64,000 nucleotides of DNA from Prorocentrum cordatum (lineage: Eukaryota; Sar; Dinophyceae; Prorocentrales; Prorocentraceae). The position numbers and the translations under genes were made by a program. The stretch's first letter is position 1. Each line of letters opens with the position of its first letter. This document shows positions 31,921 through 43,692 of this stretch, piece by piece. Under the pieces are notes generated by a model. It had not been told where the DNA came from. It saw nothing but the letters and a program-made list of their open reading frames with translations, and ran no database searches. The DNA lies in the NCBI GenBank assembly GCA_963575745.1, contig CAUYUJ010014318.1, positions 327,594 through 391,593 on the forward strand. Direction: 5' to 3'.

Positions 31921-34900
31921 GGAGGCCTGAAGTTGGCATCGACGCCAATGTCGGCGGTCACCATCGCTGAGGGAAGATGACCCTGGATCTCGGTGGTGGT
32001 GGTGGTGGTGGTGGTGGTGATATTCAGGCTTCTGGGTCTCAGGCGGCTGGCCTCAAGACCACTACTAACGGAACTCGATGACGAGTCTTCCACTGGCGGA
32101 GGCGATCGATCCCCGAGACTGGTACCGGTGCTAATTTCTGTGTTGCTCATCGTCGTCCTGTTCCCGCTCCTCTTCCCGCTCCTCTCTTCGGTTGTCTGTC
32201 TCGTGGTGCTCCTTCTTGTCCTGCTCCTTGTCCTTGTCGCTGTCGTCGTCGCCTTCCCCTCGGCCGAAGACCCTCGCAGATCAGAGTGGCCGTCTTTCTC
32301 TCCCTTGCACGCTTGCCCCCTGCTCGTCGCTGGCGTCGTCGCCCTCCCCCTCCTCGTCCTCCTCCTTGTCCTCCTCCTATCCCCCAGGCCCTTCGAGAAG
32401 TTGCTGTAGGTTCTTTAGGTGTTCGTGGGCCCCCTGTCAGACGCAGCCGTTTGGCTTTCGCGCCGACGACGGCCAGAGACCGCCGAAGACCGCCGGGAGA
32501 CCGCCGACGATCACTGACGACCGAAGAAAGCCAATGGGTAAGAAGGGGTCCACGGTCGCGCCCCGAGGGGAGATGAGGAGGAAGAGAAGGAGGAGGAGGG
32601 GGCAGGGGGGGGGAGGAGGGGGATGAGGATGAGGATGACGATGAGGAGGAGGAAGAGGAGGAGAAGGAGGAGGAGGAGGAGGAACCCCCTGCCCCTCCTG
32701 CTCCTGCGAGAGAGAGAGAGAGAGGTCATCCCGTTCACGGTGAGGTCGAAGGCCGGGCGCGCTGCCGCGCGGGCCCCCGTGGAGCCCCGCGCGGGAGGCT
32801 CGGGGGCAACGTTAGGGGGGGCCCCAGACGTTTTCGCATGTTCGCGGACGAGGTCTTCGGACCTTCTCCTGTCGAGGTTCTCGGACCCCGCCCAGGACCG
32901 TGCGGTTTCGCCATCCGGGGGCCCATCGCCGATGCCTCGGCGACGTATGGCCGCTTCAAGCTCTTGAGCCGGTCCCCTCCTATCGGTGCCCCTCGGGGGG
33001 GGGGGGCGCCGTGGCGCGCTCCCTCGCGCCGCGGACCAGCCGCAGAAGACCCCGAGATCCTGGCGTCGCGACTCTGTCGCACTGGGGCGGACTCCCGCCG
33101 AGGTCCTGGGCCCCAGGGGCCCTCACAGATCGACGGGGCTCGCGGAGTCACGCGGGAGCGTGGGGCTGTGGGGACCTTTTGCTGCGAGCTCGCGCGCTGT
33201 CCGCGCCGTCCGATCCCCGGGGACGGCGGGAGGGTCCTGGCCGTTTCCGGCCGCCGGCCGGCCCTCTCCAGGCCCCCTCCTAAAACATTCGGTTTAGGAG
33301 AGAAGGGGGATTCGGGGATGCTCCCCAGGGGGCTACTCGGACGGTCCCCTTATGTAGGATGGACGCCACCAATCGTGTATCCCTGAGCGGGGCCCCGAAA
33401 TTCCCACTGCAAGTCGGGGAGTGGGGCTGCCACACCTCTTGTGAACAGCGATGTCGGAATGCCTCGGCGCGCTCCCTTGTCTTCCTGAATGCCCAGACCC
33501 CAGACCTCCTTGCGTCAGGAGCAATCGTGCAACTGATTATTTTAGGCAGCGTTCAGCATCCAGAACCCTTGGCACGCCCCAGTGCCGTCAAACGAAGACT
33601 CGACATGAGACTCCAGTCCTCGGGAATAGATCCATACCTCTGGATGACTACGTTGTGAGAGGATCACGACGTCGGGGGTCTGTGATCTGGCGTCACGAAA
33701 CACATGTGGCGCCCGTTTCTGTTCCACCCTTTCGCCTCCCAGTGGCCCAGTTTCGGGCCCCAGGGGGCCACGAAACATCTATCGCCATTGGTCCGCCACG
33801 CTCGGAAATGCAGGCGAATTTCTGCTTGTTTGCGCCTTTGCCCGCCTGCGTACACCACCGTCATGCCTGCCCAGGGCCATCCATCCGAGGCGAGGATTAT
33901 CCATGACCACCACCTGGAAATCCGATGTTCCGGGACCCTCGCAGGCGGTGGATGTGGGTATGTTCGGGCCCCCTGGGGCCCACACATGTCCATGTCCACC
34001 GCCCCCTGGGGTCCCAGGACATCGATTCCCCAGGCGGTGGATATGGATAAGTTCCTGCCTCGCATGTGTCCTCCCATTGTTCTCGCCCGTTCCCTCTCCG
34101 GTGCACAACCCGCCCGGCTGCCGCCCAGTGTCTGCTCACTCGATTCGCGCGTTCGCCGTGCCCGCGACCAAGCAAGTGCACCACCGTCAAGCCTGGCCAG
34201 GGCCATGCTGCGCCCAGGGTGGCTCAGAGACCGGGCCAGGAGTGCATGCCACGGCCCGAGTGGCCCTGCCTGGGCATGGCGGTGGTGTGCAGCGTGCCTT
34301 CCGCGGAGGCCTCTGGAGGTCTCCTGGATCTCTCCAAGAAGCCTCGGAGGACTCCCGAAGGCCCTCCGAAGACCTCTGGAGGCCCTCCGACGGAGGCCTG
34401 CCGAGGGCTTCTCGGGGCGCACCTTCCGCGCGCCCTCGCCACAGCGAGGAGCCCGCCACCGAGCGCAGCCGGACGGCCGCGCTGGAGGGCCTGAAGGCGA
34501 GGAGCCCGCGGGAGCCGGGCGCGTGCAAGGCGGGCGCTGGCGGCCCCGAGCCTCGGAGCGTCCCCCATCGCCGCCGCCGCCGCCGCCCAGATGCGGAGGG
34601 CGTCGTTGCCGCCGCTCGATCGAGAGTCGAGCGGCCCGTTGGATGTCCTCGGCGGTTCTCGGCGGTCTGCTCGCCTCGGGCTGCGCTCTCCAGCAGCTGC
34701 GCCTGCGCCGAGTCGGCGTGGCGGGAGTGCCCAGATCGCCCCGAAACGCCGCCGAAGGCCCGAGGAGTGCCCCGAGCACTAAGCTCGGCGGCCTGGAGCC
34801 TTGGAGCCTCCGCCGTCGCCGCCGCTGCCGATGCCGCCTTTCGAGGTAGGGGTTACCCCAGTAGCAGCAGATGTGAAGGGGAGGGTCGAGGAGTGCGAGG

Positions 34901-34970
34901 CTGGCTGTTGAAAACGTGCGTTCCTGGGAATTCCCAAGGAGCCCGGAGAAAGAAGCGGCCGGGACATGGG
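31921..34970. other. Unassigned GC-rich sequence with one family E arm
   Basis: 31921-32020 is a single arm related to 28697-28760 (GGAGGCCTGAAGTTGGCATC, GACGCCAATGTCGGCGGT). 32150-32400 is pyrimidine-rich and 32570-32690 is GGA-rich. Two related segments occur at 33852-33880 and 34180-34208 (CACCGTCATGCCTGCCCAGG, CACCGTCAAGCCTGGCCAGG). Long frames on both strands lack recognisable domains. Confidence 0.45.
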
Positions 34971-34974
34971 TGAG

Positions 34975-36486
34975 AGCACGGCGATGTGCACCTTAGTGTT
35001 TTGTTCCCGGCCATCCTGTGGTGTTGGGTCTTCGTTTTGAAGAGACGGCTCCCCGCGTCCCTGTCCTTTACTCTCTTACTTGCCCTCCTCCTCCTCTTCC
35101 TCCTCCTCTCGTGCCCCTCCTCCCTCCTCCCATCCCTGTCTCTGCCCTCCGCATGTCAACCAGGTCGGCACACCACCAAAGGCCCCAGCGGCACAGTCCG
35201 CATGGCGTACCCGCCCTCGATTCGGCACAACCCTCACACGTTTCGTGGCCCCATGGGGAGCTCCACCGAAGTTTCCCCAGCGGCACACTCCGCATGGCGC
35301 ACCCGCCCCCGATTCGAACCACCCCTCACACGTTTCGGGGGCCCACAGGGAAGCTCCACCGAAGGCTCCAGCGGCACACCCCGCCTGGCGTACCCACACC
35401 TGATTCGGCGCACCCCCCGAACGTTTCGTGGCCCTACAAGGAGCTCCACCGAAGGCCCCGTCGGCACAGTTCGCATGTCGTACCCGCACCCGTTTCGGCT
35501 CACCCCTCATACGCTTCGTCGCTCCATGGGGAGCTCCACCGAAGGCCCTGGCGGCACAGTCCGCATGTCGTACCCGCACCCGTTTCGGCTCACCCCTCAT
35601 ACGCTTCGTCGCTCCATGGGGAGCTCCACCGAAGGCCCTGGCGGCACAGTCCGCATGGCGTACTCGCCCCCGATTCGGGGCACCCTTCGCACGGTTCGTG
35701 GCCCATCGGGAGCTCCACCGAAAATTCCCCAGCGGCACAGTCCGCACCACCCCTCACACGTTTCGTGGCCCCATGGGGAGCTCCACCGAAGGCCCCGTCG
35801 GCACAGTCCGCATGTCGTACCCGCACCCGTTTCGGCTCACCCCTCACACGCTTCGTCGCCCCATGGGGAGCTCCACCGAAGGCCCCGGCGGCACAGTCCG
35901 CATGGCGTACCCGCACCTGATTCGGCACCCCTTCACACGTTTCTTGGCTCCGTAGGAAGCTCCACCGAAGGTTCCAGCGGCACAGTCCGCATGGCGTACC
36001 CGCACCTGCTTCGGCACACACCTCACACGTTTCGTGGCCCCATGGGGAGCTCCACCGAAGGCCCCAGCGGCACAGTCCGCATGGTGTACTCGCCCCCGAT
36101 TCGGCTCACCCCTCATACGTTTCGTGGCTGTATAGGGAGCTCCATCGAAGGCCCCAGCGGCACAGTCCGCATGGCGTACCCTACCCCGACTCGGCGCACA
36201 CCTCACACGTTTCGTGTGGCTGTATAGGGAGCTCCGGTGCAGGCCCCAGTGGCAGCGACCCCATGGCGGTCCCGCCCCATTGCGGTACATCTTTCACACG
36301 CTTCGTGGCCCGATCTGGAGAGATCCACCGAAGGCGATAACCACAACGACGGTACTCACGCCTGCATGTTCAAGGGACCGTAGCCGTCCAGGCCAAACAT
36401 GTACCTAGCCGGCATTGAAGCGACAGCACGGCAACGTGCACCTCAATGTTTCTCCCAGCCTCCGTGCGTTGGGTCTTCGTTTTGCA
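34975..36486. repeat. 90-bp tandem array flanked by direct repeats
   Basis: From about 35168 to 36330 a 90-bp unit repeats about 12 times. Its core is GGGGAGCTCCACCGAAGGCC, GGCACAGTCCGCATGGCGTA and CACCCCTCACACGTTTCGTGG. Two adjacent units near 35521 and 35611 are nearly identical. Because the period is a multiple of three, long frames stay open on both strands (a 30-residue plus-strand unit SSTEGPSGTVRMAYPHP...). However, units near 35700 and 35930 are shortened and shift the frame, so I do not call a gene. The segments 34975-35040 and 36425-36486 flank the array as direct repeats (GCACGG, GTGCACCT, TTGGGTCTTCGTTTTG). Confidence 0.8.
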
Positions 36487-36562
36487 TAGAGCCCTGCGGT
36501 CTCCGCCTCCCCTCTCGCCTCCCGCCTCTCCCCCTCCTCCTGCCTCCTTCTGAGCTCCTCTC

Positions 36563-36766
36563 TGGGTGGCTGCGAACTGCGCAGTCGTCGCCGCTTGCGT
36601 GGGCTCCTGGGAGGTCCAGCGGAGTCGGGGGCCACTCGCACGCAGGCGAGACCTCGCCGCTCCCTGGGAGGCTGCGAACTGCGCACTCGCTGCCGCTTTC
36701 GTGGGCTCCTGGGTGGTCCAGCGGAGTCGGGGGCCACGTGCACCCAGAGGAGACCTCGCGGCTTCT
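36563..36766. repeat. 102-bp tandem duplication
   Basis: Two units, 36563-36664 and 36665-36766. They share GCTGCGAACTGCGCA, CGTGGGCTCCTGGG, GGTCCAGCGGAGTCGGGGGCC (in part) and GAGACCTCGC. The start of a third follows (AGACTGCCAGCTGC). Confidence 0.75.
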
Positions 36767-36911
36767 AGCGAGACTGCCAGCTGCCCGGTATTGTATTTTC
36801 ATGCGCAAGCAGTGCTGCATATCTCTCAGTGTGTTCGTTTGTAGAGAGCCCTCCTTGTAGTAGTCGCCTTGCAGGGAGAAGGGGCTGGGTGCGTCTCGGG
36901 TAATTTTAGCA

Positions 36912-37066
36912 TTAAGTCGGGCGTGTCCCCCTCCACGGGGAATATTCAAGAATAGTCAAAACTAGTCCGGGGACGTTTTTGTTTTGTGTGTGTGAGTATG
37001 TTGAGGTATCTGTTGCTTTTTTTGGTTCGTTCAAAATCCGCCTGTAGGGGGACACGCCTGACCTAA
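36912..37066. mobile_element. MITE family 1, copy f (155 bp)
   Basis: Left TTAAGTCGGGCGTGTCCCCC, right GGGGGACACGCCTGACCTAA. A perfect 8-bp target duplication TTTTAGCA lies at 36904-36911 and 37067-37074. Confidence 0.85.
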
Positions 37067-37185
37067 TTTTAGCAAGGGGTCGTGGCCTTCTGAACCCAAA
37101 AAAGGCAGCCGGCGTTGAGGTGAGAACGCGAGTCTTGGCGACCCCCTCCTCCTCTGCAGCCCTGCCTGGCGCAAGCCCCAGGCGT

Positions 37186-37565
37186 GGAGGGAAGAGGAGG
37201 AGGAGAAGGAGGAGGAGGAGGGAGGAGGAGGAGGAGGAGGAGGAGGAGGAGGGAGGAGGAGGAGGAGGAGGAGAGGAGGAGGAGGGAGGAGGGAGGAGGA
37301 GGAAGAGGAGGAGGAGGAGGAGGAGGAGGAGGAGGAGGAGGAGGAGAGGAGGACAAGGAGGAGGAGGAGGAGGAGGAGGAGGAGGAGGAGGAGGAGGAGG
37401 AGGATGAAGAGGAGGAGGAGGAGGAGGAGGAGGAGGAGGAGGAGGAGGAGGAGGATGAGGAGGGAGGGAGGGGAGGGAGGGAGGGAGGAGGGAGAGGAGG
37501 AGGAGGAGGAGGAGGAGGAGGAGGAGGAGGAGGAGGAGGAGAAGGAGGAGGAGGAGGAGACAAGA
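37186..37565. repeat. GGA trinucleotide microsatellite
   Basis: About 380 bp of GGA with GGGA and GAT interruptions. It lies just outside the LINE insertion, whose target region is the purine-rich continuation of this array (37566-37687). Confidence 0.95.
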
Positions 37566-37669
37566 GGTAGGACGGAGAAAGGAGTATGAAAGAGTGACCA
37601 GAGAGGAGGGAGATGAAAGGGACGAAGGAGGGAGAGACGGAAGAGGAATGAGGGAGAGAGGAGGGAGGG

Positions 37670-37687
37670 CGGTAAGGTGGGAGGGAA
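37670..37687. repeat. LINE target-site duplication, 3'-side copy
   Basis: CGGTAAGGTGGGAG then GGAA. It matches 44908-44925 at 17 of 18 positions and sits at the 3' end of the minus-strand element. Confidence 0.8.
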
Positions 37688-37908
37688 CGAGCGAGCGAGC
37701 CAGCGGAAGCGCGTGTCAGTGACTAGCGCAGCGCTGATGACAGAGAGAGGACAGAACGATAAGCTGGGGAGCCTACCACTCCGCTGGGAAGGCAGGGCCA
37801 GGTAGGCACTGCGGGCCGCAAGAGAGCGCCCGAGCCGCGGCGGCAGGCCGCCACGGCAGCTACATTACAGCAGGAACTGGGGGGGAGCGCCGCTCCCAGC
37901 CCAGTTAG

Positions 37909-40900
37909 TCAGATGAGTCGGATCCCTCCCCCGAGAAGTCCTCCGCCCGAGCCCCATCCCCACGAGAAGAGGCAGCAGTGGCGGCAACGTCCAGCCGCGT
38001 CGCGGCCGGGCACAGGATCGAGGAGGTCACCTGTCGTGGGGTGCTTCCCGCGCACAGCATTCAACAGCTTTTTAGCCTGCACTGCACGGTCGGCACGGGC
38101 TCGAGCGGCACCTATACACATCCGCTTCAAGCCACGACAATGCCCTGAGGGCAAAATGAGGAAACATGTGCAAGACAGGCAAATAATCGTTCGGCCATGT
38201 CGAACTGGCCTGTGATTCAACTCACGAAAGACTTCAAGCCCATCGGTGCCCTGGCCAGAGGTTCCCGCAGGAGGCAGAGGAGGAGACGGAACCAGGACCA
38301 CAGGAGGGTCGGGGGGCTCCCCAGGACCCAAGAGTTCTTCGGCCAGGGCGAGGGCAGCAGGGGCCGCTTGGGACGATTCGGAGGTCGACCCAAGGTTCTC
38401 AGCGAAGAACAGCTGCGCTCGCCACCTCTGGGTGGCAGTCGGGTGGCAATGCCTGGCAGCACCGCTTCGCAGGCCTTTGAGGGTAGACTGCGATGGCGCT
38501 GAAGCATTACAGTCGCGGCACCGCCAGACACCTAACGCAGCAAAATAATGTAAGTCATGCTCTGCCAACGCAAGCCTCGGGCCACTGTGCACGGTCCGAC
38601 TGGGCTCTGCAGGGCTATCAAGACAGCTAGCCATGGCACTGGCAGTCTGCACAGCACTCGAAAGAACCCCCCAGGTCAGCTTATTATGCTTTAAGTGGGC
38701 GGCTTCGGCGTCCATTGCAACTTGGGCGACCTGGTTCACTTGGGCTCCCAGACGGGCGAACAAGTCGGCCCAATGGTTTCCCAAAAAATCAAAAATAGCT
38801 TGAGGGTCTGAGTCGAGCGCGTCTTTGGGCCCACGGTGAGCCTTGACCCAGACAAACTCAGGAGGGCACCTGCTGGGAGAACGTTCCTGGAAAATGTGTC
38901 GCCAGACGTCAGCGTGCTTTCCTCGGGCAGAGGCTAGAAAAGGGGTCCCAGCTTTGGCCCCCCTGTACAACGGCAAGGTGGTCGCTACACAGGGTCTCAA
39001 TCTGGGGAGCTACCTTCAGCGCGCACCACCCCTCGTAGCGCTCAGCGCGGGGCACCGACTGGCGCCCAGGTAAGGGGCCGTGCACCGCCCTGGCAGGGAG
39101 CCCACAAGGGCCCATCTCGACGACGGCCCATCCGCACCTTCGCAGCTCGGGGCTGGCGTTAGCTAGCCCGTTAGCTAGCCCCGAGCCATCGGTGTAGACA
39201 CGCCGCCCCCAAACCTCACTGGTAGCTCCCCAGGCGAGCACAGGGCAGTGCGGGTCATCGGGCGGCAGCCGGATGGGATGAGTGGGCAACCCAAAGGCAA
39301 GCTCAGGAGTGTCCCAATCAGGAGTGCCTAACCCAGGCTCTCCAAGGCCCTTCAGAAATTCCCTGCGCTCCAAGACCTCTTCGGGCATCTGATCAAGCTC
39401 AAGTTCTTCAGGAGGCGAGAGGAGAGAAGGGCAATCGTAAAACTGGTGCCCAAGAGTGCCTGGGGCTCCAGAAGAGCAAAGCTCACAAGCCTCCGAAGTA
39501 GCATATCCTTCAGCCTTCTTGCGCGCTGGGGGCCACAGGGCGTTGCCTAGGCGGCATCTGGCGCAGCCGCGCTTTATATGATTCCCAATTGACAGTGTAC
39601 TCACTGAGCCTGAGCGAACGCCTCCAGATCATGAAACCGCTGTCTGCCTCCGGAATCCTCGCAACGATCCTTGCCATTTGCCGGCGCCCTATGCCCTCGC
39701 GAAGCAGCGCGCGAACTTCAACAGGCATGGTGGTGTACAGGCTGATCGGGCGCCCGAGGTCGTTGACTAAGATGTGAGCTGCAGATATAGTCCAACCAAT
39801 CCTCTTAAGCGAAAGGCAGACTGCTGCCATCGGACCGTGACGTCTGGTCCAGTCGCACCATCAGCAAAGGTGCGCATGAGCTGCTCCCAGCCACGCTGCA
39901 GCAAGGCCATGGAACCAATGTTGCCCCAGAAGAGCGCAGCATATCGGCAGACCAGACCGATCGTGACGTCATAGGTAGGGTCGTAGAACTCATCCGACTG
40001 TGTGGCCAGCCACGTCGTGAGCCCCGCATGGTGCCGAGCACCAGTCAGTAGCCCTGCCATGCTGCGCAGCTTCGCGAGCGCGGGGTCGACGACGCCACTG
40101 GTGCCTGAGCCGTGGGCTGCGGCGGGCAGCAAACCCGTGCGCCAGAGCGCTCTCGCCTTGCCTTTGGACCCTCTGATGAGAGCCCTCAACTTGTTCTTGC
40201 GCTGCCGGAGGCCCATCAGCCGCTTGCGCTCTTGAGCTCTGCGCAGTCGAGCCCCTGCAGGCTCGTGGGCAAGGTTGCGAAGGTGCGAGTGACGCTGCAA
40301 TTTGAGGAGCGCTGCCATCTTGCCAACTGCCTTAGATGCCTTGGCCGACGATGTGATGCAGCCGCTCTTGCTGGCCTGGATGACCAATCCGAAATCGAAA
40401 ACCTGATGCGTGAACCAGCGCACCGCTCCAAACAACTGCTGCGAACGTTCTGGTTGAGGTCCCGTCCACTGGAAGCTAACGTCGTCCATGGGCGCCCTGG
40501 GAATGACCTCAACGAACAATCTTCGAACCCGCTGCAGCACTCGTCCCAGCAGGAGATGCATCATGGCACGTGCGTGAGAGCAGCCCGCCAAGATACCTTG
40601 ATTGGACGTGTACTCCTGTGAGGCCGACCCGTAGGCTTTGATGAACCTAGGAGCTTGGTGCGTGCTGAGCAGCATCCAGATCAAACGCAAAGGGAATTGC
40701 TGCTGGCGAGCGTGCGTGGGAAGGTACTCAAGTTTGATTGTCTCGAAGCACTTATACATGCCAATCAGCACTCTCACAGAAGCATGGCCTCGGAGTCGGG
40801 CCAGCTCAGAATCTAGGTTGTGTTGGAACGCCGCATCCACCGATGCCGCTCCTGGACGGAACCCCCGAAGGCGTCGCACGGGTGGTGGAGCCCCCATCTC

Positions 40901-42830
40901 TTGGACAGCGGGCGTCTCAGCCTACTCCATATGCGGACCAATGTGTTGATGAGGGCAATTAATCGATGCCTGCCGTCTGGTTTAGCAAGTCTAACCAGAC
41001 GGGCCTGGAGCCTGCTGTCGGGCAAGCAGCACATGTCCTCGCGCTTCATCAGGAGCATCGCCACCGTGTGCAAGCCCATGTCTGAGACCACGTCGAGCGA
41101 CCTCGGCTGCATATTGATTTGCCCAAGCGCAGTGTGCAACTTGAGCTTGCGGATGACTCTCCCCGCTTGGTCGCCTGTGATGGGCGGGAGCGCGTCCCAC
41201 TGCTGCCAGTCATCAGGGCGCTGAAGCTGCTGGCAGCCGTGAAGGGCCCAGATGGTGGACCATTGGTCTAGGCATGAGTCTGCCATCTGGTGCGGCTGGC
41301 CCGCATCGTCGGTGAAGTCCAGTATCTCCTGCGTGGCTTTCACCTTGGAATACCGATGTGCCGGCTTAGCTCCTGAGAGGAATGCCTTCTGGGCCCAGTC
41401 GGACCAGTCACTGGAGGCAAAGGCACTAATAGCATGGATAACCTTCTCCACTTTGGCCAATATCCGCTCAGCCCTGTCGAGGAAGTCCGTGGCATAGAAG
41501 GTCGTGGCCACATCAGCTACCTCCACCTGGCCCTCAGAGTCCAGCAAGTCATGAACCCATTTAGCCTTGGCCACCCGACAGAAGAAACCCTGCATGTCCC
41601 AGGCAAATTTGGCCAGGAGGTGACGTTCCTTGTTTGCATCAGGAGTGTCCTCCCAGGCACCGCGATTGCCGAAGAGATCAGGCAAGAGGCGTGCTGAGTA
41701 AACTCCTGGGCCCTCCTCACTGTTAACGACGCGCTCGACACACGTGAGCATCCGAGTATACCGCGATCTCATGTGGCGAAACCATCTGCCGAGCGTCTTG
41801 TAAGCTTGAAGTCGCTTAGGGACGGGTGGCTGTAGTGGCTCAATGCGCTTCCAAACCCAATCTGCAGGTCCAGCACGTCCTTGGTATCGGCGTCGTCGGT
41901 GTGGCTGCGCAATATCATGTCGATCCAGAAGTTCATGCTCCAGCCCACAAAGCACTGCATCCCAAGCTACTGATAATGACTGCGCGCGTTCACTGGTCAC
42001 GATAATATGTTCTGCCCTGGCCCACCTGGCCACGGGCGGAAAGCGCGCGCATCCTGGCAATGGAATCGTGTTGACTTGCATTGGCTCGACTGGCACGCGT
42101 GCCCACATGTGGTGCTCGGGGGCTTCCAAAGTCAGCTTGACTGGCAAGTGAGGGTACGTCGTGGCATCTTCCAGGACTTGGACACCTCGGGCCTTAAGAG
42201 CGAGCCCACTGGACAGGCAGAAGTAGTCGAGGGTCGTGCCTGGCTTGGCGCTCATGCACGTGGGTTCAGCTGGCACCTAGGAGAATCCAAAGACAGAGTT
42301 GAAATACTCGGTGAGCAGCTCGGGCGCCATATTCCAATCACCAGCAAGAGCCCAATGGCGCAGATGCACGTTCAGCATGCTGATGTACTTGGCTAAAGCA
42401 GTGACTATCTCCAGGTTATCATCGTGCAACTCAATTGAATCGACCAAGTAGATTGAGATGGGAACCACACCCTTATCAGGTCCCCAGTGGAGATGCGACA
42501 CCAAGACACGACCTGGGACTAACTCAGGCCCTTCCAAGCCTGGCCCAAGACTGACACGAATGCGCTTGGGTGCAAGGACCGCGAGGCCCCCGTAAGTGCC
42601 CCCTTTGCCCGTGTCGGGCGGAGTAGCCCAAAGTCCTGAGAAGCCCAGGCGGGTAGCAGCCGCTTGTGCATCAGGACGGTGCTCTCGGTCGGCGTGATGT
42701 TCCTGCACCAACACTATGGAACTGCTGCAGCTGGGCATGCTGAGTACTTCAGTCAGCGCCCCATGTGAAGAAATATTGGCTGTGACGACGCTGCACACTG
42801 GAACAGCTCCTGCTCCTGTATCAGCACTTG
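37909..42830 (-). pseudogene. LINE ORF2: endonuclease, reverse transcriptase, RNase H
   Basis: Minus-strand order. The endonuclease (EEP type; the frame opens near 43002) shows VQEHH, GGLAVLAPK and GDWNM, then a TAG at 42277-42279. The same frame then continues with PAEPTC and GTTLDYF, the end of the domain. The RT pre-palm KPDGRHRLIALINTLVRIW is near 40990-41050. After a frameshift between 40813 and 40897, motif A reads VLIGMYKCFE, with Gly (40760-40762) where the family has the catalytic Asp. Then come QGILAGCSHA (motif B) and APMDDVSF (motif C). Further shifts occur near 39800 and 39560, then a zinc-knuckle-like CELC...GHQFYDCP. RNase H follows (VYTDGSG, RAERYE, SDHLAVV), then a shift near 38950 and its end (WVKAHRG, GNHWADLFA). 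The tail has two more Cys/His clusters (CRDC, CLSCTC). The protein would nick target DNA, reverse-transcribe the element RNA and remove RNA. Confidence 0.85.
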
Positions 42831-43059
42831 CAAGCATAGCGCAGAGAAGGCAGCCTTCAATGCGACCGCGAAGGTGTTGCGCACCTCCACGTTGAAGGCC
42901 AGGTGAAATCCGACCTCCAGCGTCCTGGCGACATGTTTGTTTTTTTTTAGCCGCATCGGGCGCAACGCGGGTAGGAGGAGACGCAGCAGGCCTGCGCGCC
43001 ACAGCAGTAGGTTGTCACTGCCCAACACACTGTAGCTGCTGGCCCACCACTGCATACAT

Positions 43060-43645
43060 ACTGCCATGGCCGTCGCCGCATACGAAGACCACGTTCCCTT
43101 CTCTGCTCGCCTGGTGCCCGCCCTGCCGACCCCGCGTGCAGGCGCATGGCCACGCGGGCCGAGAACTTTAAGGCATAGCCACCAACGCGTATCGGGGGAT
43201 GGGCGGCGCGCGAGTGAGTGCACGGGCAGTGACTGAAACCGCCAACAAGACACAAGCTTGGAAGTCGTAGCCGCGCACGAAGTCCACGATGCCTTCTCTG
43301 CTCGCCAGGTGCCCGCCCTGCCGACCCCGCGTGAAGGCGCATGGCCACGAGGGCCGGGAACATTAAGGCATAGCCACCAACCCGTATCGGGGGATGGGCG
43401 GCACGCGAATGAGTGTAAGGGCAGTGACTGAAACCGCCAGCAAGACACAAGCCTGGAAGTCGTAGCCGCGAACGAAGACCACGTTCCCTTCTCTGGTCGT
43501 CAGGTGCCCGCCCTGCCGACCCCGTGTGAAGGCGCATGGCCACGAGGGCCGAGAACTTTGAGGCCTAGCCACCTACGCGTATCGGGGGATGGGTGGTGCG
43601 CGAGTGAGTGCAAGGGCAGTGACTGAAACCACCAGCAAGACATAA
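43060..43645 (-). repeat. Three 195-bp tandem repeats between LINE ORF1 and ORF2
   Basis: GCGCATGGCCACG occurs at 43142, 43337 and 43532, an exact 195-bp period (65 codons). Each unit reads on the minus strand as AMRLHAGSAGRAPGEQ..., ending SRAAHPPIRVGGYAL. The units differ at about 5-10% of positions. They lie after the ORF1 stop and before the endonuclease. They may be regulatory (promoter or translation reinitiation repeats) or an in-frame linker. Confidence 0.8.
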
Positions 43646-43692
43646 AGCCTAGGGCGAACCACGTCAGGAAGGCGAGCATGCAGACCGAAGGC

